Assembly (NCBI GenBank): GCA_020723285.1 | Contig: DYJE01000011.1 | Location: forward strand, 1-64,000 | Length of the DNA: 64,000 bases | From: Desulforapulum autotrophicum | GTDB taxonomy: Bacteria; Desulfobacterota; Desulfobacteria; Desulfobacterales; Desulfolunaceae | Direction: 5' to 3' | Shown here: piece by piece, positions 53,896-64,000 of the stretch | Layout: each line of letters starts with the position of its first letter | How positions within the stretch are numbered: position 1 is the first letter of the stretch | Program-made: the position numbers and the translations under genes | The notes under the pieces: generated by a model | Database searches by the model: none | Told to the model about the DNA's origin: nothing | Seen by the model: only the letters and a program-made list of their open reading frames with translations

Positions 53896-55596
53896 GTGAA
53901 TCTGACCATTATTCGAAAAATCTGGCTGTGTTTTTTTATTCTTGTTTCAGGATATGCCGTAATTTTATTGACGAATTTCATGAATGACAAACATCTGGAG
54001 ATGTATCATGAGACGGTTTTCGGTCATATGTCCCCCGGTGCCGGAATAAGCCATGAGATTGTTCTGAGATTTAACAATCAGCTAAAATATTATCAGGACA
54101 GCGTGGTTTTCGGCGAAAAAAAGATGCTCGCGTTTGCGAGAGATAATGAAAAGGCGATATCGGCCCAACTGATCGAGTTGAATGAACTGCCTCGAAAATA
54201 TGGCCATGGTCATCGGGATTATACCAAAACCATCGAGGAATTCAGGATTTATTCAGAAAATGCCATGAGAACCTATGGCAGAATCGTTTCCGAAATGGCC
54301 TATGACAAGAGTTTGAATCAGAAAGATCTGAAAACCGTTTACAATGAAGGCGAACGGCTAAAAAAGGAATTTTATGATATTTCTTCATATTATTCAGATT
54401 ATCTGAAAAACGAGCCTCCTTTAATCAGGGCGTCCATGAAAAAAAACCGACTACTCAATGTGTTCATTTCTCTATGCATTGTTGGAGTCGCTTATGGTTT
54501 CGTTTTTTTTGTCGTCAATCGATCCATAAAATATCCCGTGATGACGACCATCTTGAAAATCAGTGAGATATCCAAAGGAGATCTTGGCGTTCGTTTCCGG
54601 GAGGATGACAGTGATGAGATTGGAAAAGTTGGGTCAGCCCTGAACGCGATGATGGAGAATATGGAATTCAGGGCAACGATCGCTCAGGCCATATCCCACG
54701 GGGACTTGACATGCGATGTGGTTCCGGATTCGGATAGAGACAGGTTCGGATTGGTCATGCAGGATATGATCGAAAGCCTCAACCATGTCATCGGAGAACT
54801 TAACGAGGCGGCAGGGCTGGTGGAATCAGGGGCCATAGAAATTTCATCCTCCAGTTTGGCCTTGTCCGATGGAGCCTTTCAACAGTCCATGGCCATCAAG
54901 GATATCGCGAGGGCAATGTCCATGATCGGCGAAATGACAGGGACAAACGCGGAAAACGCTGCAAAGGCCACGGAACTGGCCATGGAAACGACCGGTATGG
55001 TTAAAACCGGAGTCAGGAGTATGGAGGAACTGACCGAATCCATGAACAGCATCAGAGAATCCGGAGATATCGTTTCCAAAATTATCGGCACCATTGACAG
55101 CATAGCGTTTCAAACAAATCTGCTCGCTTTGAACGCTGCAATTGAAGCGGCCAGGGCCGGAAAACACGGCAAGGGATTTGCTGTTGTTGCCCAGGAAGTC
55201 CGGAGCTTGGCATCCAGATGCACCCGGGCGGCCAGTGAAAGTTCTGAGCTTCTTGCAGGGTCTGATGAAAAAGTGCAGCGATGCAACATGATGTCTGAAA
55301 AAACGACTCAGGTATTGAAAGAAATTGAAAAAGGAATGATTCATCTTTCCGGTTTTATTGGTGAGATCGCTTCATCATCTTACGAACAGGCCCACAGTAT
55401 TTCAAAGGTCACTATCAATCTTGATAAAATCAAGTCGGTGACAGAACAGAACACCTCGAATTCAGAGGAAACTTCAGCTGCATCTGAGCAGTTGTCCGTT
55501 CAGGCCAGTCATTTAAAAAGTATCGTCGGACAGTTCAAAATCAAGAAGTATTCTGACAGGTCTCCGACATGTGACGATACGCAGAATGACCTTTAG
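53896..55596 (+). CDS. Methyl-accepting chemotaxis protein
   Basis: A 566-residue chemoreceptor. It has two membrane helices (about 9-27 and 193-212) flanking a periplasmic helical sensor (about 28-190). A HAMP domain follows (about 213-265) and then a cytoplasmic methylation/signalling hairpin (about 300-545). The highly conserved tip reads [20 protein letters not shown] followed by [15 protein letters not shown]. The start is GTG with the promoter at 53792-53820. It begins an operon with cheA, cheW, cheR, cheB and a hybrid kinase; the ligand is unknown. Confidence 0.95.
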   Translation: MNLTIIRKIWLCFFILVSGYAVILLTNFMNDKHLEMYHETVFGHMSPGAGISHEIVLRFNNQLKYYQDSVVFGEKKMLAFARDNEKAISAQLIELNELPRKYGHGHRDYTKTIEEFRIYSENAMRTYGRIVSEMAYDKSLNQKDLKTVYNEGERLKKEFYDISSYYSDYLKNEPPLIRASMKKNRLLNVFISLCIVGVAYGFVFFVVNRSIKYPVMTTILKISEISKGDLGVRFREDDSDEIGKVGSALNAMMENMEFRATIAQAISHGDLTCDVVPDSDRDRFGLVMQDMIESLNHVIGELNEAAGLVESGAIEISSSSLALSDGAFQQSMAIKDIARAMSMIGEMTGTNAENAAKATELAMETTGMVKTGVRSMEELTESMNSIRESGDIVSKIIGTIDSIAFQTNLLALNAAIEAARAGKHGKGFAVVAQEVRSLASRCTRAASESSELLAGSDEKVQRCNMMSEKTTQVLKEIEKGMIHLSGFIGEIASSSYEQAHSISKVTINLDKIKSVTEQNTSNSEETSAASEQLSVQASHLKSIVGQFKIKKYSDRSPTCDDTQNDL

Positions 55597-55630
55597 AACG
55601 AACTCCTTCAAATGTGAATCAGGTTGACCT

Positions 55631-58390
55631 ATGGAAAGAAAGAGCAGGATTGATGAGGATCTGTCATCGTTCATAGCTGAAAGTAATGAAATTGTTGAGG
55701 AAATAGAACCTCATCTTATAAAGCTTGGTGAAGGTCTTGAAAAAAACGAACTCCCGGACGATGAAACGGTCAACCTGATATTCCGGGGTTTTCATACAAT
55801 TAAAGGGACTGCGGCATTTTATCAACTCGACAGTGTGGTTGCGCTTGCTCATAAAGCTGAAACCCTTCTCGAATTTTTTCGGAGTGGTCATGAAACCCTC
55901 AATGCCTCCTGTACGGATGTATTATGTCAAACCCTTGATGTCATGGGACATCTTTTTACATTAATCGAATCGGGGAAAGGGGATGATGAAGCCCAGGACC
56001 GAATCCGTTCCGTGATTCACCGGTTGAACGGTCGAATTGATTCTCTAAGAAAGAAATCAGAAAGTCAAAGTTGCCTGACATTGGATGATGAGGCATCGGA
56101 TGAAAATTCGGATGCGGGACCCGAACAATTTTTCAGCTCTCAATCACGTGTCGGGAAATACATGATGATATTTGTTTCCGAATCGCGTGCGATGATCAGA
56201 CAAATCATGGAAATGAAATTCCTTTCAATGCCTGATGATTCGGCTTCATTCCGTCAGGACGAACTTGATTTTTGCAGCACCCGGCTCGGGATCATGGCGG
56301 ACAGTTCCGGATTTCTTGGTCTTGATGCTCTTGCGGATTTGATCAATAAAGCTCTTGAATGGATCGGTTCAAAGGACAAAGATACGGATGTGGCCCATCA
56401 TGATGTCGGGATGTTCAGTGGCATGTGCATCCAAATCATGTCTTTTCTTGATCGTATTGAGCAATGGGGAACAGACCGGGAAGGTATCCACATTGATTTC
56501 AGCGACAGTTCGGAAGACGGTGTCAAACCATGTATTCCGGAGCCTGTGGGCTCATTCCAGGATTTAAACGTCGTTTTTATGTCCGAAACCATCGAAAACC
56601 TGAACAATCTTGAAAAAAAACTTATATGGCTCAGAGAGGAGAGACTCAACAGAGCTGTTCAGGGTGATGTCGCGAGTCTGTTTCATCAAATGAAAGGGAG
56701 TTCAGGATTGATGGGGTATGTCAAGCTTGAAACCCTTTGCGGAAAGGCTGAGGCCATTCTTGAAGATGTTTTTGATGAGCTGATATTTCTCGATATGTGG
56801 GATATAAAAGCCCTGTGGGAAGTCTCACGGGTGGTCCGACTTTTTGTTAAAAATCTGGAGCATGGTACATTGGATTTCTCTGCTTTCGATTCCACGTTGC
56901 ATATTCTTGACCAGATATCATCGGGAATACCCGAAGAGGAGAAAGAACAGAATTTCATTCTTCCTGAAATGAACAGAGAGACAGCGGAATCGAATGACAA
57001 GCTGACGGACAAAACAGTCAGGATGCCGGCTGACGTCGATTGCATGGATACCGTGCAGCCAGACACGCATCAGCCTCATGACATACAGCCTTCAGTAAAC
57101 CCTGCGCAAATCCAGGAAATGTCGGTGGAAGATTCCATACCTGGCGGGATTGAGAGAAGAAAAACCGACAGGCGTGACATACGGGTCAGTATTGAGAAAC
57201 TGGACGAATTGATAAATCTGGTGGGTGAGCTGGTCATCGCTGAAAACATGGTCGTGAAAAATCCCGATGTCCGAGGCCTTGAGCTGGAAAATTTTGATAG
57301 AGCCACGGCCCATCTGAGAAAAATTGTCAGGGATCTTCAGGATGTGGCCCTTGCTGTCCGGATGATTCCCGTATCCGGTGTTTTTCGTAAAATGATCAGG
57401 CTTGTTCATGATCAATCGTCCAAAACAGGTAAGAAGGTGAACCTGAAGATTATTGGTGATGACACTGAAATTGACAAAACGGTGGCTGAATTGATTTCCG
57501 ACCCCCTGGTCCACCTGATACGAAACGCCATCGACCATGGCATTCAGAAAAAAACATCCCGGAACATGAATGAGCCTGATGGGTGGATTGTCCTTGAAGC
57601 CCGCCACGAAGGAGGAGAGGTTCTTGTTATTGTCAAAGACACAGGAAAAGGTCTTGATACCGAAAAAATTCTCGAAAAAGCCATGGCGTCCGGCATCGTG
57701 AAACGTGAAGACCTTCCTCTTTCAGACAGGGATGCCTACGATCTGATTTTTCATCCGGGTTTTTCCACCTGTGACACGGTGTCTGACTTTTCAGGTCGGG
57801 GGGTGGGACTGGATGTGGTCAGGCGGAATCTTGACAAGATCAAGGGGCGGATCGATGTGTTTAGCCGGAAGGGACGGGGGTGTTCGTTTGTGATGAGGAT
57901 TCCTTTGACCCTTGCCATCATCGACGGCATGCTGGTGCGTGTGGGTGAATCGTCGTACACCATTCCTCTTTTGTCCATTCGGGAAACTCTGCAAATCAAA
58001 GAAAAACAGGTGACAACCACCATGGATGGTCAGGAAATGGTGAGGGTGAGGGATGAAATGATTCCGGTGATCCGTCTTCACGATGTCTATGGAATGGGAA
58101 AAGATGATACCGAAATCGAAAATGGTCTGATTGTGGTCGTTGAACACCAGGAAGATGTGGCCGGTCTTCTGATTCATGATATTTTGGGTGAGCAACAGGC
58201 CGTGATCAAGGGGATGAGTGGCTACATGGATCAGGTCGCAGGTATTTCAGGATGTACCATTCTCGGTGATGGAGAGGTGAGTCTTATTCTGGATGTGGGA
58301 GGGCTGATCAGGAGATCACAAAGCCGGGAGGGAGGGGCTGTTTTGAAGAACACAGCAAAGGTTTACGATACACTGTCTCCCGCCCCATAA
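55631..58390 (+). CDS. cheA: Chemotaxis histidine kinase CheA with two Hpt domains
   Basis: A 919-residue CheA. The first Hpt domain (about 1-110) has the phosphorylated His55 in RGFHTIKGTAAFY. A second Hpt-like domain (about 310-430) has His352 in SLFHQMKGSSGLMG, an unusual duplication. A linker, dimerisation region (about 500-570) and HATPase domain (about 570-760; N-box LIRNAIDHG, G-box region SGRGVGLDVV) follow. A CheW-like regulatory domain (about 760-905) ends the protein. It autophosphorylates in response to the MCP and passes phosphate to receivers. It lies 34 bases after the MCP gene. Confidence 0.95.
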   Translation: MERKSRIDEDLSSFIAESNEIVEEIEPHLIKLGEGLEKNELPDDETVNLIFRGFHTIKGTAAFYQLDSVVALAHKAETLLEFFRSGHETLNASCTDVLCQTLDVMGHLFTLIESGKGDDEAQDRIRSVIHRLNGRIDSLRKKSESQSCLTLDDEASDENSDAGPEQFFSSQSRVGKYMMIFVSESRAMIRQIMEMKFLSMPDDSASFRQDELDFCSTRLGIMADSSGFLGLDALADLINKALEWIGSKDKDTDVAHHDVGMFSGMCIQIMSFLDRIEQWGTDREGIHIDFSDSSEDGVKPCIPEPVGSFQDLNVVFMSETIENLNNLEKKLIWLREERLNRAVQGDVASLFHQMKGSSGLMGYVKLETLCGKAEAILEDVFDELIFLDMWDIKALWEVSRVVRLFVKNLEHGTLDFSAFDSTLHILDQISSGIPEEEKEQNFILPEMNRETAESNDKLTDKTVRMPADVDCMDTVQPDTHQPHDIQPSVNPAQIQEMSVEDSIPGGIERRKTDRRDIRVSIEKLDELINLVGELVIAENMVVKNPDVRGLELENFDRATAHLRKIVRDLQDVALAVRMIPVSGVFRKMIRLVHDQSSKTGKKVNLKIIGDDTEIDKTVAELISDPLVHLIRNAIDHGIQKKTSRNMNEPDGWIVLEARHEGGEVLVIVKDTGKGLDTEKILEKAMASGIVKREDLPLSDRDAYDLIFHPGFSTCDTVSDFSGRGVGLDVVRRNLDKIKGRIDVFSRKGRGCSFVMRIPLTLAIIDGMLVRVGESSYTIPLLSIRETLQIKEKQVTTTMDGQEMVRVRDEMIPVIRLHDVYGMGKDDTEIENGLIVVVEHQEDVAGLLIHDILGEQQAVIKGMSGYMDQVAGISGCTILGDGEVSLILDVGGLIRRSQSREGGAVLKNTAKVYDTLSPAP

Positions 58391-58447
58391 TCGCTGTCAC
58401 AATCTATGGATACGTTGACGGTGAACAGAGTGAAAGGATATGTCTAT

Positions 58448-58930
58448 ATGCTGGATGAGCATGATTTTTTCAGCACCGAGTTCGAAGATGAAGACGACGA
58501 GGACACCCAGAAAGACAAATATCTGTCTTTTTTTGTCGGCAGTGAAGAATACGCCGTGGCTATCAGGCATGTGATCGAAGTGATCGGAATGCAAAAAATT
58601 ACACCCGTTCCCGAAATGCCTGACCATGTCAAAGGAGTGATCAATCTGAGGGGACAGGTCATACCTGTAACCGATGTCAGGACACGATTCGGTCTTGAGG
58701 TGAAAGTCTATACGGAAAGGACATGCATTGTGGTTGTCATGGTCCGTGACAGTCTTGTGGGACTTGTGGTGGATTCGGTGAGCGATGTCCTCGATATTCC
58801 CCAGGAACGTATCGATCCGGTGCCCAGAGTCAACCAGAGAGAAGGTAACAGATACATAGAGGGAATGGGAAAAGTGGCGGATGATGTCAAAATCATATTG
58901 GATGTTCAGAGGCTGCTGTTCGATGAATGA
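58448..58930 (+). CDS. cheW: CheW coupling protein
   Basis: A 160-residue adaptor that links the MCP to CheA. The CheW fold is clear: YLSFFVGSEEYAVAIRHV, GVINLRGQVIPVTDVRTRFG and VDSVSDVLDIP. An acidic N-terminal stretch (FEDEDDEDTQKD) precedes it. I choose the ATG at 58448 because AAAGGA lies nine bases upstream; an upstream ATG at 58406 adds 14 residues but has no ribosome site. It overlaps the cheR start by eight bases. Confidence 0.92.
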   Translation: MLDEHDFFSTEFEDEDDEDTQKDKYLSFFVGSEEYAVAIRHVIEVIGMQKITPVPEMPDHVKGVINLRGQVIPVTDVRTRFGLEVKVYTERTCIVVVMVRDSLVGLVVDSVSDVLDIPQERIDPVPRVNQREGNRYIEGMGKVADDVKIILDVQRLLFDE

Positions 58931-59801
58931 TGAACAATCATTCGATGGCATTCTTGACCATCACTATTTTATGAAGATGACTTCGGCAGAGTTCGAACGT
59001 GTACGATATCTTGTCTCGGGATATTTTGGGATAAGGCTTCCCATTGAAAAAAAATCCCTTGTCATCAGCAGATTGCAGGGCTGGTTGATTAAAAATGGTT
59101 TCAAGACATTTACCGAATATCTCGATCAAGTAGAGTCTGACAGAAGTGGAAAGGAACTGGGGTGTCTCATTGATCGCGTGGCAACGAATCATACTTTTTT
59201 TTTCAGAGAACCGGCGCATTTCAACTTTTTTACTGAAACAGTGTTGCCGGGCATCGTATGTGATTTAAGAAAAAAAGGGTCTAACGATTTGAGGCTTTGG
59301 AGTGCGGGCTGCTCTGGTGGTGATGAAGCTTATTCTTTTATGATCTGTCTGATGGAGTATTTTGCAGAAAAGTACAGGGATTGGAACGCTGGAATCTTAG
59401 CGACGGATATATCTGAAAAAATGCTGAAAGAGGCCAGACTCGGCCAGTATAACGACAAGAGAACATCTGAAGTGCCAAAGCGTTATATGGCGCGATATTT
59501 CAGAAGGATTGATCATGAAACCCATGAGATTCTGGAAGAAGTGAAGCAGGAGGTGACATTCCGAAGGTTGAATCTGAAAAATTCGGACGTGGAGTTCAAG
59601 AAACCATTTGATGTCATTTCATGTCGTAACGTCATGATCTATTTTGATCAGACCATCAAAGACCAGGTGGTTCGGTTTTTTTATTCCCAGACAAAACCGG
59701 GGGGGTATCTTTTCGTTGGACATTCAGAATCCCTCAACCGTCAGTTATGTCCTTACGAATACGTTCAACCTGGCATATACAGGAAAGCGGTACGGTTATG
59801 A
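58923..59801 (+). CDS. cheR: Chemotaxis methyltransferase CheR
   Basis: A 292-residue SAM-dependent methyltransferase that methylates glutamates of the chemoreceptor. The N-terminal helical domain (about 18-90) is followed by the Rossmann domain. SAM-site motifs are LWSAGCSGGDEAYSFMI and ATDISEKMLKEAR, and the CRNVMIYFD segment marks the active region. The start at 58923 lies inside the end of cheW (eight-base overlap). Its stop overlaps the cheB start (ATGA). Confidence 0.95.
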   Translation: MNDEQSFDGILDHHYFMKMTSAEFERVRYLVSGYFGIRLPIEKKSLVISRLQGWLIKNGFKTFTEYLDQVESDRSGKELGCLIDRVATNHTFFFREPAHFNFFTETVLPGIVCDLRKKGSNDLRLWSAGCSGGDEAYSFMICLMEYFAEKYRDWNAGILATDISEKMLKEARLGQYNDKRTSEVPKRYMARYFRRIDHETHEILEEVKQEVTFRRLNLKNSDVEFKKPFDVISCRNVMIYFDQTIKDQVVRFFYSQTKPGGYLFVGHSESLNRQLCPYEYVQPGIYRKAVRL

Positions 59802-60859
59802 TTCAAAAAACAAGGGTTCTGGTCATCGATGATTCTGAGCTTGCACGAAAAGCCCTTAAATACGGTTTGATGAATGATCCCTATATCGAAGTGGTGGGTT
59901 GCGCCGGAGATCCATATACGGCAAGGGATCAGATTGTGCTTTTACGGCCTGATGTTTTGACGCTGGACGTGGACATGCCGCGAATGGACGGCCTTGCGTT
60001 TCTGAAAAAACTGATGCCGCAATTTCCCGTTCCAACGGTCATGGTCAGTGCTTTTACGGAGCGTGGCGCAAAAATAACACTTGATGCTTTGGAGGCCGGA
60101 GCTGTTGATTTTGTTACTAAACCCACGGCAGGCATGGGTATCACGCTTGACGCCATGCTGCTGGAGCTTAGAACCAAAGTTAAAATCGCTGGAACAGTCA
60201 ATGTTTCACATTGGAAAAACAAAAAAAAACAGATGTTCGAATCTGTGATCCCCAAAAGAACCGAACGTTTTTTTCAAGAAACCCTGATCGCCATTGGCGC
60301 GTCCACCGGCGGTACCGAGGCGATACGGAGTGTACTCTGTGAATTCCCCATGGATTGCCCAGGAGTTGTGGTGGTTCAGCATATGCCTGAAAAATTTACC
60401 CGAACGTTTGCCCAGAGGTTGAACGGTGTGTGTGATATGGCGGTTCGTGAAGCCGAACATGGTGACCGGGTTGAAGCAGGGCTGGCACTTGTGGCCCCGG
60501 GGGGCAGGCATATGGAAGTGATCCGGACAATGGGGGGCTATGAGATTCATCTCAAAGACGGTGTAACGGTGTCAGGCCACAGGCCTTCAGTGGATGTGAT
60601 GATGCATTCGGTGGCGACATGCGCAGGAACATCGGGGAGAGGAGTTCTTTTGACGGGCATGGGTTCAGATGGGGCTGCCGGGATGCTTGAAATGAAAAAA
60701 GCCGGTGCTATGACATTCGCCCAGGATGAAAAGAGTTCCGTCGTGTTTGGCATGCCGAAAAAAGCATGGGAGTGCGGGGCTGTAGACAAGCTGCTTCCGC
60801 TTTCATGCATTGCGGGACATGTGATGGATTCATGTACCTTGAAAGCAGGACCACGGTGA
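59798..60859 (+). CDS. cheB: Chemotaxis methylesterase CheB
   Basis: A 353-residue response regulator-esterase. The receiver domain (about 1-125) has the acidic pair IDDSE and the phospho-acceptor Asp57 in TLDVDMPRMDG. The esterase domain (about 165-345) has the catalytic triad Ser169 in GASTGGTEA, His195 in VVQHMPEKF and Asp291 in GMGSDGAAGM. It would demethylate or deamidate the receptor when phosphorylated by CheA. It overlaps cheR by four bases and the hybrid kinase gene follows three bases later. Confidence 0.95.
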   Translation: MIQKTRVLVIDDSELARKALKYGLMNDPYIEVVGCAGDPYTARDQIVLLRPDVLTLDVDMPRMDGLAFLKKLMPQFPVPTVMVSAFTERGAKITLDALEAGAVDFVTKPTAGMGITLDAMLLELRTKVKIAGTVNVSHWKNKKKQMFESVIPKRTERFFQETLIAIGASTGGTEAIRSVLCEFPMDCPGVVVVQHMPEKFTRTFAQRLNGVCDMAVREAEHGDRVEAGLALVAPGGRHMEVIRTMGGYEIHLKDGVTVSGHRPSVDVMMHSVATCAGTSGRGVLLTGMGSDGAAGMLEMKKAGAMTFAQDEKSSVVFGMPKKAWECGAVDKLLPLSCIAGHVMDSCTLKAGPR

Positions 60860-60862
60860 CAG

Positions 60863-63292
60863 ATGAAAGTGCTCGTAATCTGCGACAACCCGATCATTGA
60901 ACGAATACTTCTCAAAGAATTCGAAGCGTCGTATTACGACGTTTTGTCTATGCGTTCAGGACCGTCGGCTCTGGATCATGTGAATGACCATGATGTGAGC
61001 GCGGTTATTCTTGCGGCTGTTCCGGTGGTCTGGCATACCCATGAGATCAGGAAACGTGGGATATTGAGGTTCGGAACAAACGACCCTATCCCAATCATCG
61101 GCGGTATGAACAGGCAGGACAGGGATTCGCAGAATTCGGCCAGGAAAGCCGGAATAACACGGATCGTCGAAGCTCCTTTCGAGGAAGGTTCCATGCTGTC
61201 CGCGGTGGATCAGCTTCTAAGACCCCGGATGAGTTTCAAGAATTTAAGGGTCCTTGTGGTGGATGATTCGCGGGCCATCGTGAAAATCATATCCGATGTA
61301 CTTTACGAACTTGAAATCCATGTCACGTCTGCCAGCAACGGAAAAGATGCGTGGGAGCTGATCATGGATGATCCGCTGTCATTTGACATGGTCATCACGG
61401 ATCTCAATATGCCGCTGATGAGCGGTGAGGAGCTGTGTAAGCGGGTAAGGAGCAGTGAACGTCTGAAAATGATCCCTGTGATCATTCTTACCTCACAATC
61501 GGATCGAGCCACTGAAATCCGGATATTCAGGGCAGGAGCATCGGACTTTGTTGTAAAACCTTTTATCAAGGAGGTATTTATCGCGCGTATCGGCGTTCAT
61601 CTTGAAAGCTACCTGTTAAATAAGCATTTGAACGACATGGTCACCGAGCGGACCGTGGATCTTGTACAGGCCAGAGAGGCAGCGGAAGCCGCAAAAGAGA
61701 CGGCTGAGGCAGCCAACGAGGCGAAGAGTGAGTTTCTGGCCAACATGAGCCATGAAATCCGGACACCCATGAACGGTGTTATTGGCATGGTCGACCTTCT
61801 GTTTGACACCACGCTGTCTGAGGAACAGCGTGAATACGCCGGTATCATCAAATACAGCGCTGAGTCGCTTCTTTCCATCATCAACGACATCCTCGATTTT
61901 TCTAAAATCACTGCGGGGAAAATGGAAATCGACGCCATAGATTTTGATTTGAGGTCGCTTGTTCAGGAAACGGGCGATCTCATGCAGGTCAAAATCAGGG
62001 AAAAGGGGCTTTCATTCATTTCTGAAATCGATCCGGGAATTCCTGCGAAGCTCAAGGGCGATCCGGGCCGGTTACGACAGATTCTCGTGAATTTTATGGG
62101 CAATGCCATCAAATTTACTGAAAAAGGTCAGGTCGCCGTCCATGTTTCGCTTTACCGGAAAACGGATAAGGAAGTGACTCTGCGGTTTTCTGTGAAAGAC
62201 ACCGGTATCGGAATCCATGAAGAACTCAAGGGACGCCTGTTTCAGTCTTTTACACAAGGTGACGGTTCCATAACGAGGCGATACGGCGGAACAGGGTTGG
62301 GGCTTGCCATATCAAAACAGCTCGCGGAACTGATGGGCGGGGAGGTTGGGGTTGAAAGTGTCGAAGGGCAGGGGGCCATTTTCTGGTTTACATCGGTCCT
62401 TGAAATTCAGGAAAATCAGGACTCGTTTGCAGGAGACAAAACAGAAGGTCTTCGATCGAAAAGGATACTTGCCGTTGACGACAGCGTAACCAATCTTCAG
62501 ATCATCGGGGCCTATCTTGAATCATGGGGCTGCCGATACATCACCTGCGCATCAGCCAAGGAAGCCCTTGATATCATGAGATCCGCAGCCCGTGATCAAG
62601 ATCCTTTTCATATGGTTCTTTCAGACCATATGATGCCGGATATGGATGGCGAGTCCTTTGGGGCTGCCATCAAGAAAGACCCTCATATCGCCGATGCCAT
62701 TCTTGTGATGCTGAGTTCAAGGGGCCAGCGAGGTGATGCGGGACGACTTCAGAAAATCGGATTTTCAGCTTATCTCACAAAACCTCTTAGACGGACACAG
62801 CTTTATGACTGTCTTGGTCTGGTGCTTAATGAAGCGGTAAAAACCAGCCATGACAAAACCAAGTCCCCACGCATGGTTACGCGGCACACTCTTGCAGAAG
62901 AAAAAAACAGGGAACAGGCAAGGTTTCGTGTGCTCGTGGCCGAGGATAATCCTGTGAACCAGAAGCTTACCGTGAGGCTGCTTGAAAAAAGAGGGTACGA
63001 AACCGGGCTTGCCGAAAACGGACAGCAAGTGCTTCAGGAACTGGGAAAAATGAAATACGATCTCATTCTCATGGACATGCAGATGCCCGTGATGGATGGC
63101 ATCGAAGCCACGCGGATGATCAGATCCCAGAAAAAAGATGTGGCTTACAGGAATATTCCAATCATCGGGCTGACTGCGAACGCCATGAAAGGGGACAGGG
63201 AACTTTGCCTTGACGCCGGCATGGACGATTATGTGACAAAGCCCATCAAATCTCAAAAGCTCTTCGAAGCCATCGAAAAAATAATCTGTTGA
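60863..63292 (+). CDS. Multi-receiver hybrid histidine kinase
   Basis: An 809-residue soluble protein with six domains and no membrane helices. A receiver-like domain at the N-terminus (about 1-125) lacks the phospho-acceptor Asp ([10 protein letters not shown]) and the acidic pair. A true receiver follows (about 128-250, Asp180 in [12 protein letters not shown]). Then come a HisKA domain with His297 in MSHEIRTP, an HATPase domain (about 400-530, [10 protein letters not shown]), and two more receivers with Asp588 in [11 protein letters not shown] and Asp738 in [11 protein letters not shown]. It ends the operon three bases after cheB and may be the output of the system. The gene is intact. Confidence 0.95.
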   Translation: MKVLVICDNPIIERILLKEFEASYYDVLSMRSGPSALDHVNDHDVSAVILAAVPVVWHTHEIRKRGILRFGTNDPIPIIGGMNRQDRDSQNSARKAGITRIVEAPFEEGSMLSAVDQLLRPRMSFKNLRVLVVDDSRAIVKIISDVLYELEIHVTSASNGKDAWELIMDDPLSFDMVITDLNMPLMSGEELCKRVRSSERLKMIPVIILTSQSDRATEIRIFRAGASDFVVKPFIKEVFIARIGVHLESYLLNKHLNDMVTERTVDLVQAREAAEAAKETAEAANEAKSEFLANMSHEIRTPMNGVIGMVDLLFDTTLSEEQREYAGIIKYSAESLLSIINDILDFSKITAGKMEIDAIDFDLRSLVQETGDLMQVKIREKGLSFISEIDPGIPAKLKGDPGRLRQILVNFMGNAIKFTEKGQVAVHVSLYRKTDKEVTLRFSVKDTGIGIHEELKGRLFQSFTQGDGSITRRYGGTGLGLAISKQLAELMGGEVGVESVEGQGAIFWFTSVLEIQENQDSFAGDKTEGLRSKRILAVDDSVTNLQIIGAYLESWGCRYITCASAKEALDIMRSAARDQDPFHMVLSDHMMPDMDGESFGAAIKKDPHIADAILVMLSSRGQRGDAGRLQKIGFSAYLTKPLRRTQLYDCLGLVLNEAVKTSHDKTKSPRMVTRHTLAEEKNREQARFRVLVAEDNPVNQKLTVRLLEKRGYETGLAENGQQVLQELGKMKYDLILMDMQMPVMDGIEATRMIRSQKKDVAYRNIPIIGLTANAMKGDRELCLDAGMDDYVTKPIKSQKLFEAIEKIIC

Positions 63293-63440
63293 AAATCACT
63301 TTGGCATCTGTTACATAACGTTGGATTTATTCATGCTCAAAGATCACACGTCTTCCGGACTCGGAACCCGGTGCTTTTTGCAAAGTCGGTTTCGGGAAAG
63401 ATGGAGACGGTGGAAAAACCAAATCATTAAGGAGAAAAAA

Positions 63441-64000
63441 ATGGCATACGTAACCATGAGAGAGCTGCTCGAAGCAGGTGTCCACTTCGGTCATCAGACC
63501 AAACGGTGGAACCCCAAAATGAAACCCTTCATATTCGGCGCACGCAACGGGATCTACATCATCGATCTCCAGCAGACCGTTCATATGTTCCGGGACGCCT
63601 ATGACTTCATCCGTGAAACAGCGGCAAGCGGTAAATCCATACTGTTTGTGGGAACGAAGAAACAGGCCCGTGAAACCATTTACGAAGAAGCGAACCGTGC
63701 GGAAATGTACTACGTGCACAACCGCTGGCTGGGCGGCATGCTCACCAACTTCGAAACCATCAAACAGAGCATTGCGCGTCTCAATCATTTAAAAAACATC
63801 GAAAACGACGGGACCATCAACAACTATCCCAAGAAAGAACGCACTCAGCTCGCGAAAGAACGTGAAAAACTTGACTCGGTCATCGGGGGTATCAGTACCA
63901 TGAACGGTCTTCCCGGAGCGATTTTTGTCGTCGATCCCAAAAAGGAAGCCATTGCCGTTCGCGAAGGAAAACGTCTGGGTATTCCCATCGTGGCTGTCGT
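63441..64000 (+). CDS. rpsB: 30S ribosomal protein S2 (cut off by window end)
   Basis: The first 186 residues of ribosomal protein S2 are present; the gene continues beyond the window. The opening [19 protein letters not shown] and the [11 protein letters not shown] segment are family hallmarks. AAGGAG seven bases before the ATG is a strong ribosome site. The 148-base leader (63293-63440) shows no convincing promoter or known leader motif by eye. In many bacteria tsf follows, and may lie outside. Confidence 0.95.
   Translation, partial: MAYVTMRELLEAGVHFGHQTKRWNPKMKPFIFGARNGIYIIDLQQTVHMFRDAYDFIRETAASGKSILFVGTKKQARETIYEEANRAEMYYVHNRWLGGMLTNFETIKQSIARLNHLKNIENDGTINNYPKKERTQLAKEREKLDSVIGGISTMNGLPGAIFVVDPKKEAIAVREGKRLGIPIVAV

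Noticed and set aside
57092-57607. 171-residue reading frame opposite cheA
   Set aside because: Shadow of a well-supported coding sequence.
63293-63440. Autoregulatory ribosomal protein S2 leader
   Set aside because: The leader has a strong ribosome site but no recognisable S2-binding motif or stable hairpin by eye.
1-64000. CRISPR array, transposon or complete prophage
   Set aside because: No direct repeats at regular spacing, transposase or phage structural genes were seen; only the integrase end at 1-2331 is mobile.

Overview
The window looks like a mostly core-chromosomal stretch of a Gram-negative, anaerobic member of the Desulfobacterota, probably Desulfobacterales-like. This is inferred from gene content only. 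The clues are futalosine-pathway menaquinone genes (mqnB, mqnD), a one-piece class I iron-sulfur fumarase, a phenylacetate-CoA ligase/ACT/crotonase cluster, LPS heptose synthesis (hldE), a type IV prepilin peptidase and a large chemosensory operon. No 16S gene is present, so the lineage cannot be fixed further.

Positions 1 to about 2331 are the right end of an integrated genetic element. It carries an unknown AT-rich gene translationally coupled to a tyrosine recombinase, and it ends in the 3' half of a tRNA-Cys gene (2282-2331) followed by that gene's old terminator. The intact tRNA-Cys should lie beyond the left edge. From 2480 on the DNA looks like host chromosome.

2.5-8.5 kb (minus strand): MaoC-like dehydratase and ankyrin protein, SH3/M48 protease with a CHASE2 adenylate cyclase, a SlyD-like FKBP isomerase and a SLOG-like protein. 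8.7-14.2 kb: a sigma-54 activator facing the hldE operon, which also contains an unknown protein, followed by two unknown genes. 14.4-18.8 kb: a minus-strand run PASTA protein-rpe-aroQ-tetR-mqnB-mqnD. 19-25.2 kb: cheX, pilD, lon, tsaB, psd, pssA. 25.3-27.6 kb: greA, rpoZ, ttcA-like and folE2, the first three starting with TTG. 27.6-33.4 kb (minus): PBP4, M18 aminopeptidase, dtd, and a Kef antiporter with its ancillary flavoprotein. 33.4-37.1 kb (minus): SprT/DUF2786 fusion, ACT protein, PaaK, enoyl-CoA hydratase. 37.2-46.3 kb: PHP phosphatase, secreted HEXXH protein, HAMP-only membrane protein, SurA/PpiC-like protein, DUF2339/DUF3999 pair, small zinc ribbon, galE, SHOCT membrane protein. 46.5 kb: a candidate small RNA with promoter, two hairpins able to form a loop-loop contact, and terminator. 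46.8-53.6 kb: PBP1b-like enzyme, fumarase, alpha/beta hydrolase, rRNA uracil methyltransferase, an unknown gene. 53.8-63.3 kb: a six-gene chemosensory operon (MCP, CheA with two Hpt domains, CheW, CheR, CheB, and a multi-receiver hybrid kinase) without a stand-alone CheY. The window ends inside rpsB.

The most promising leads are the small RNA near 46.5 kb, the chemosensory operon, and the island end in tRNA-Cys. The rest reads as ordinary housekeeping genes plus several uncharacterised conserved families.
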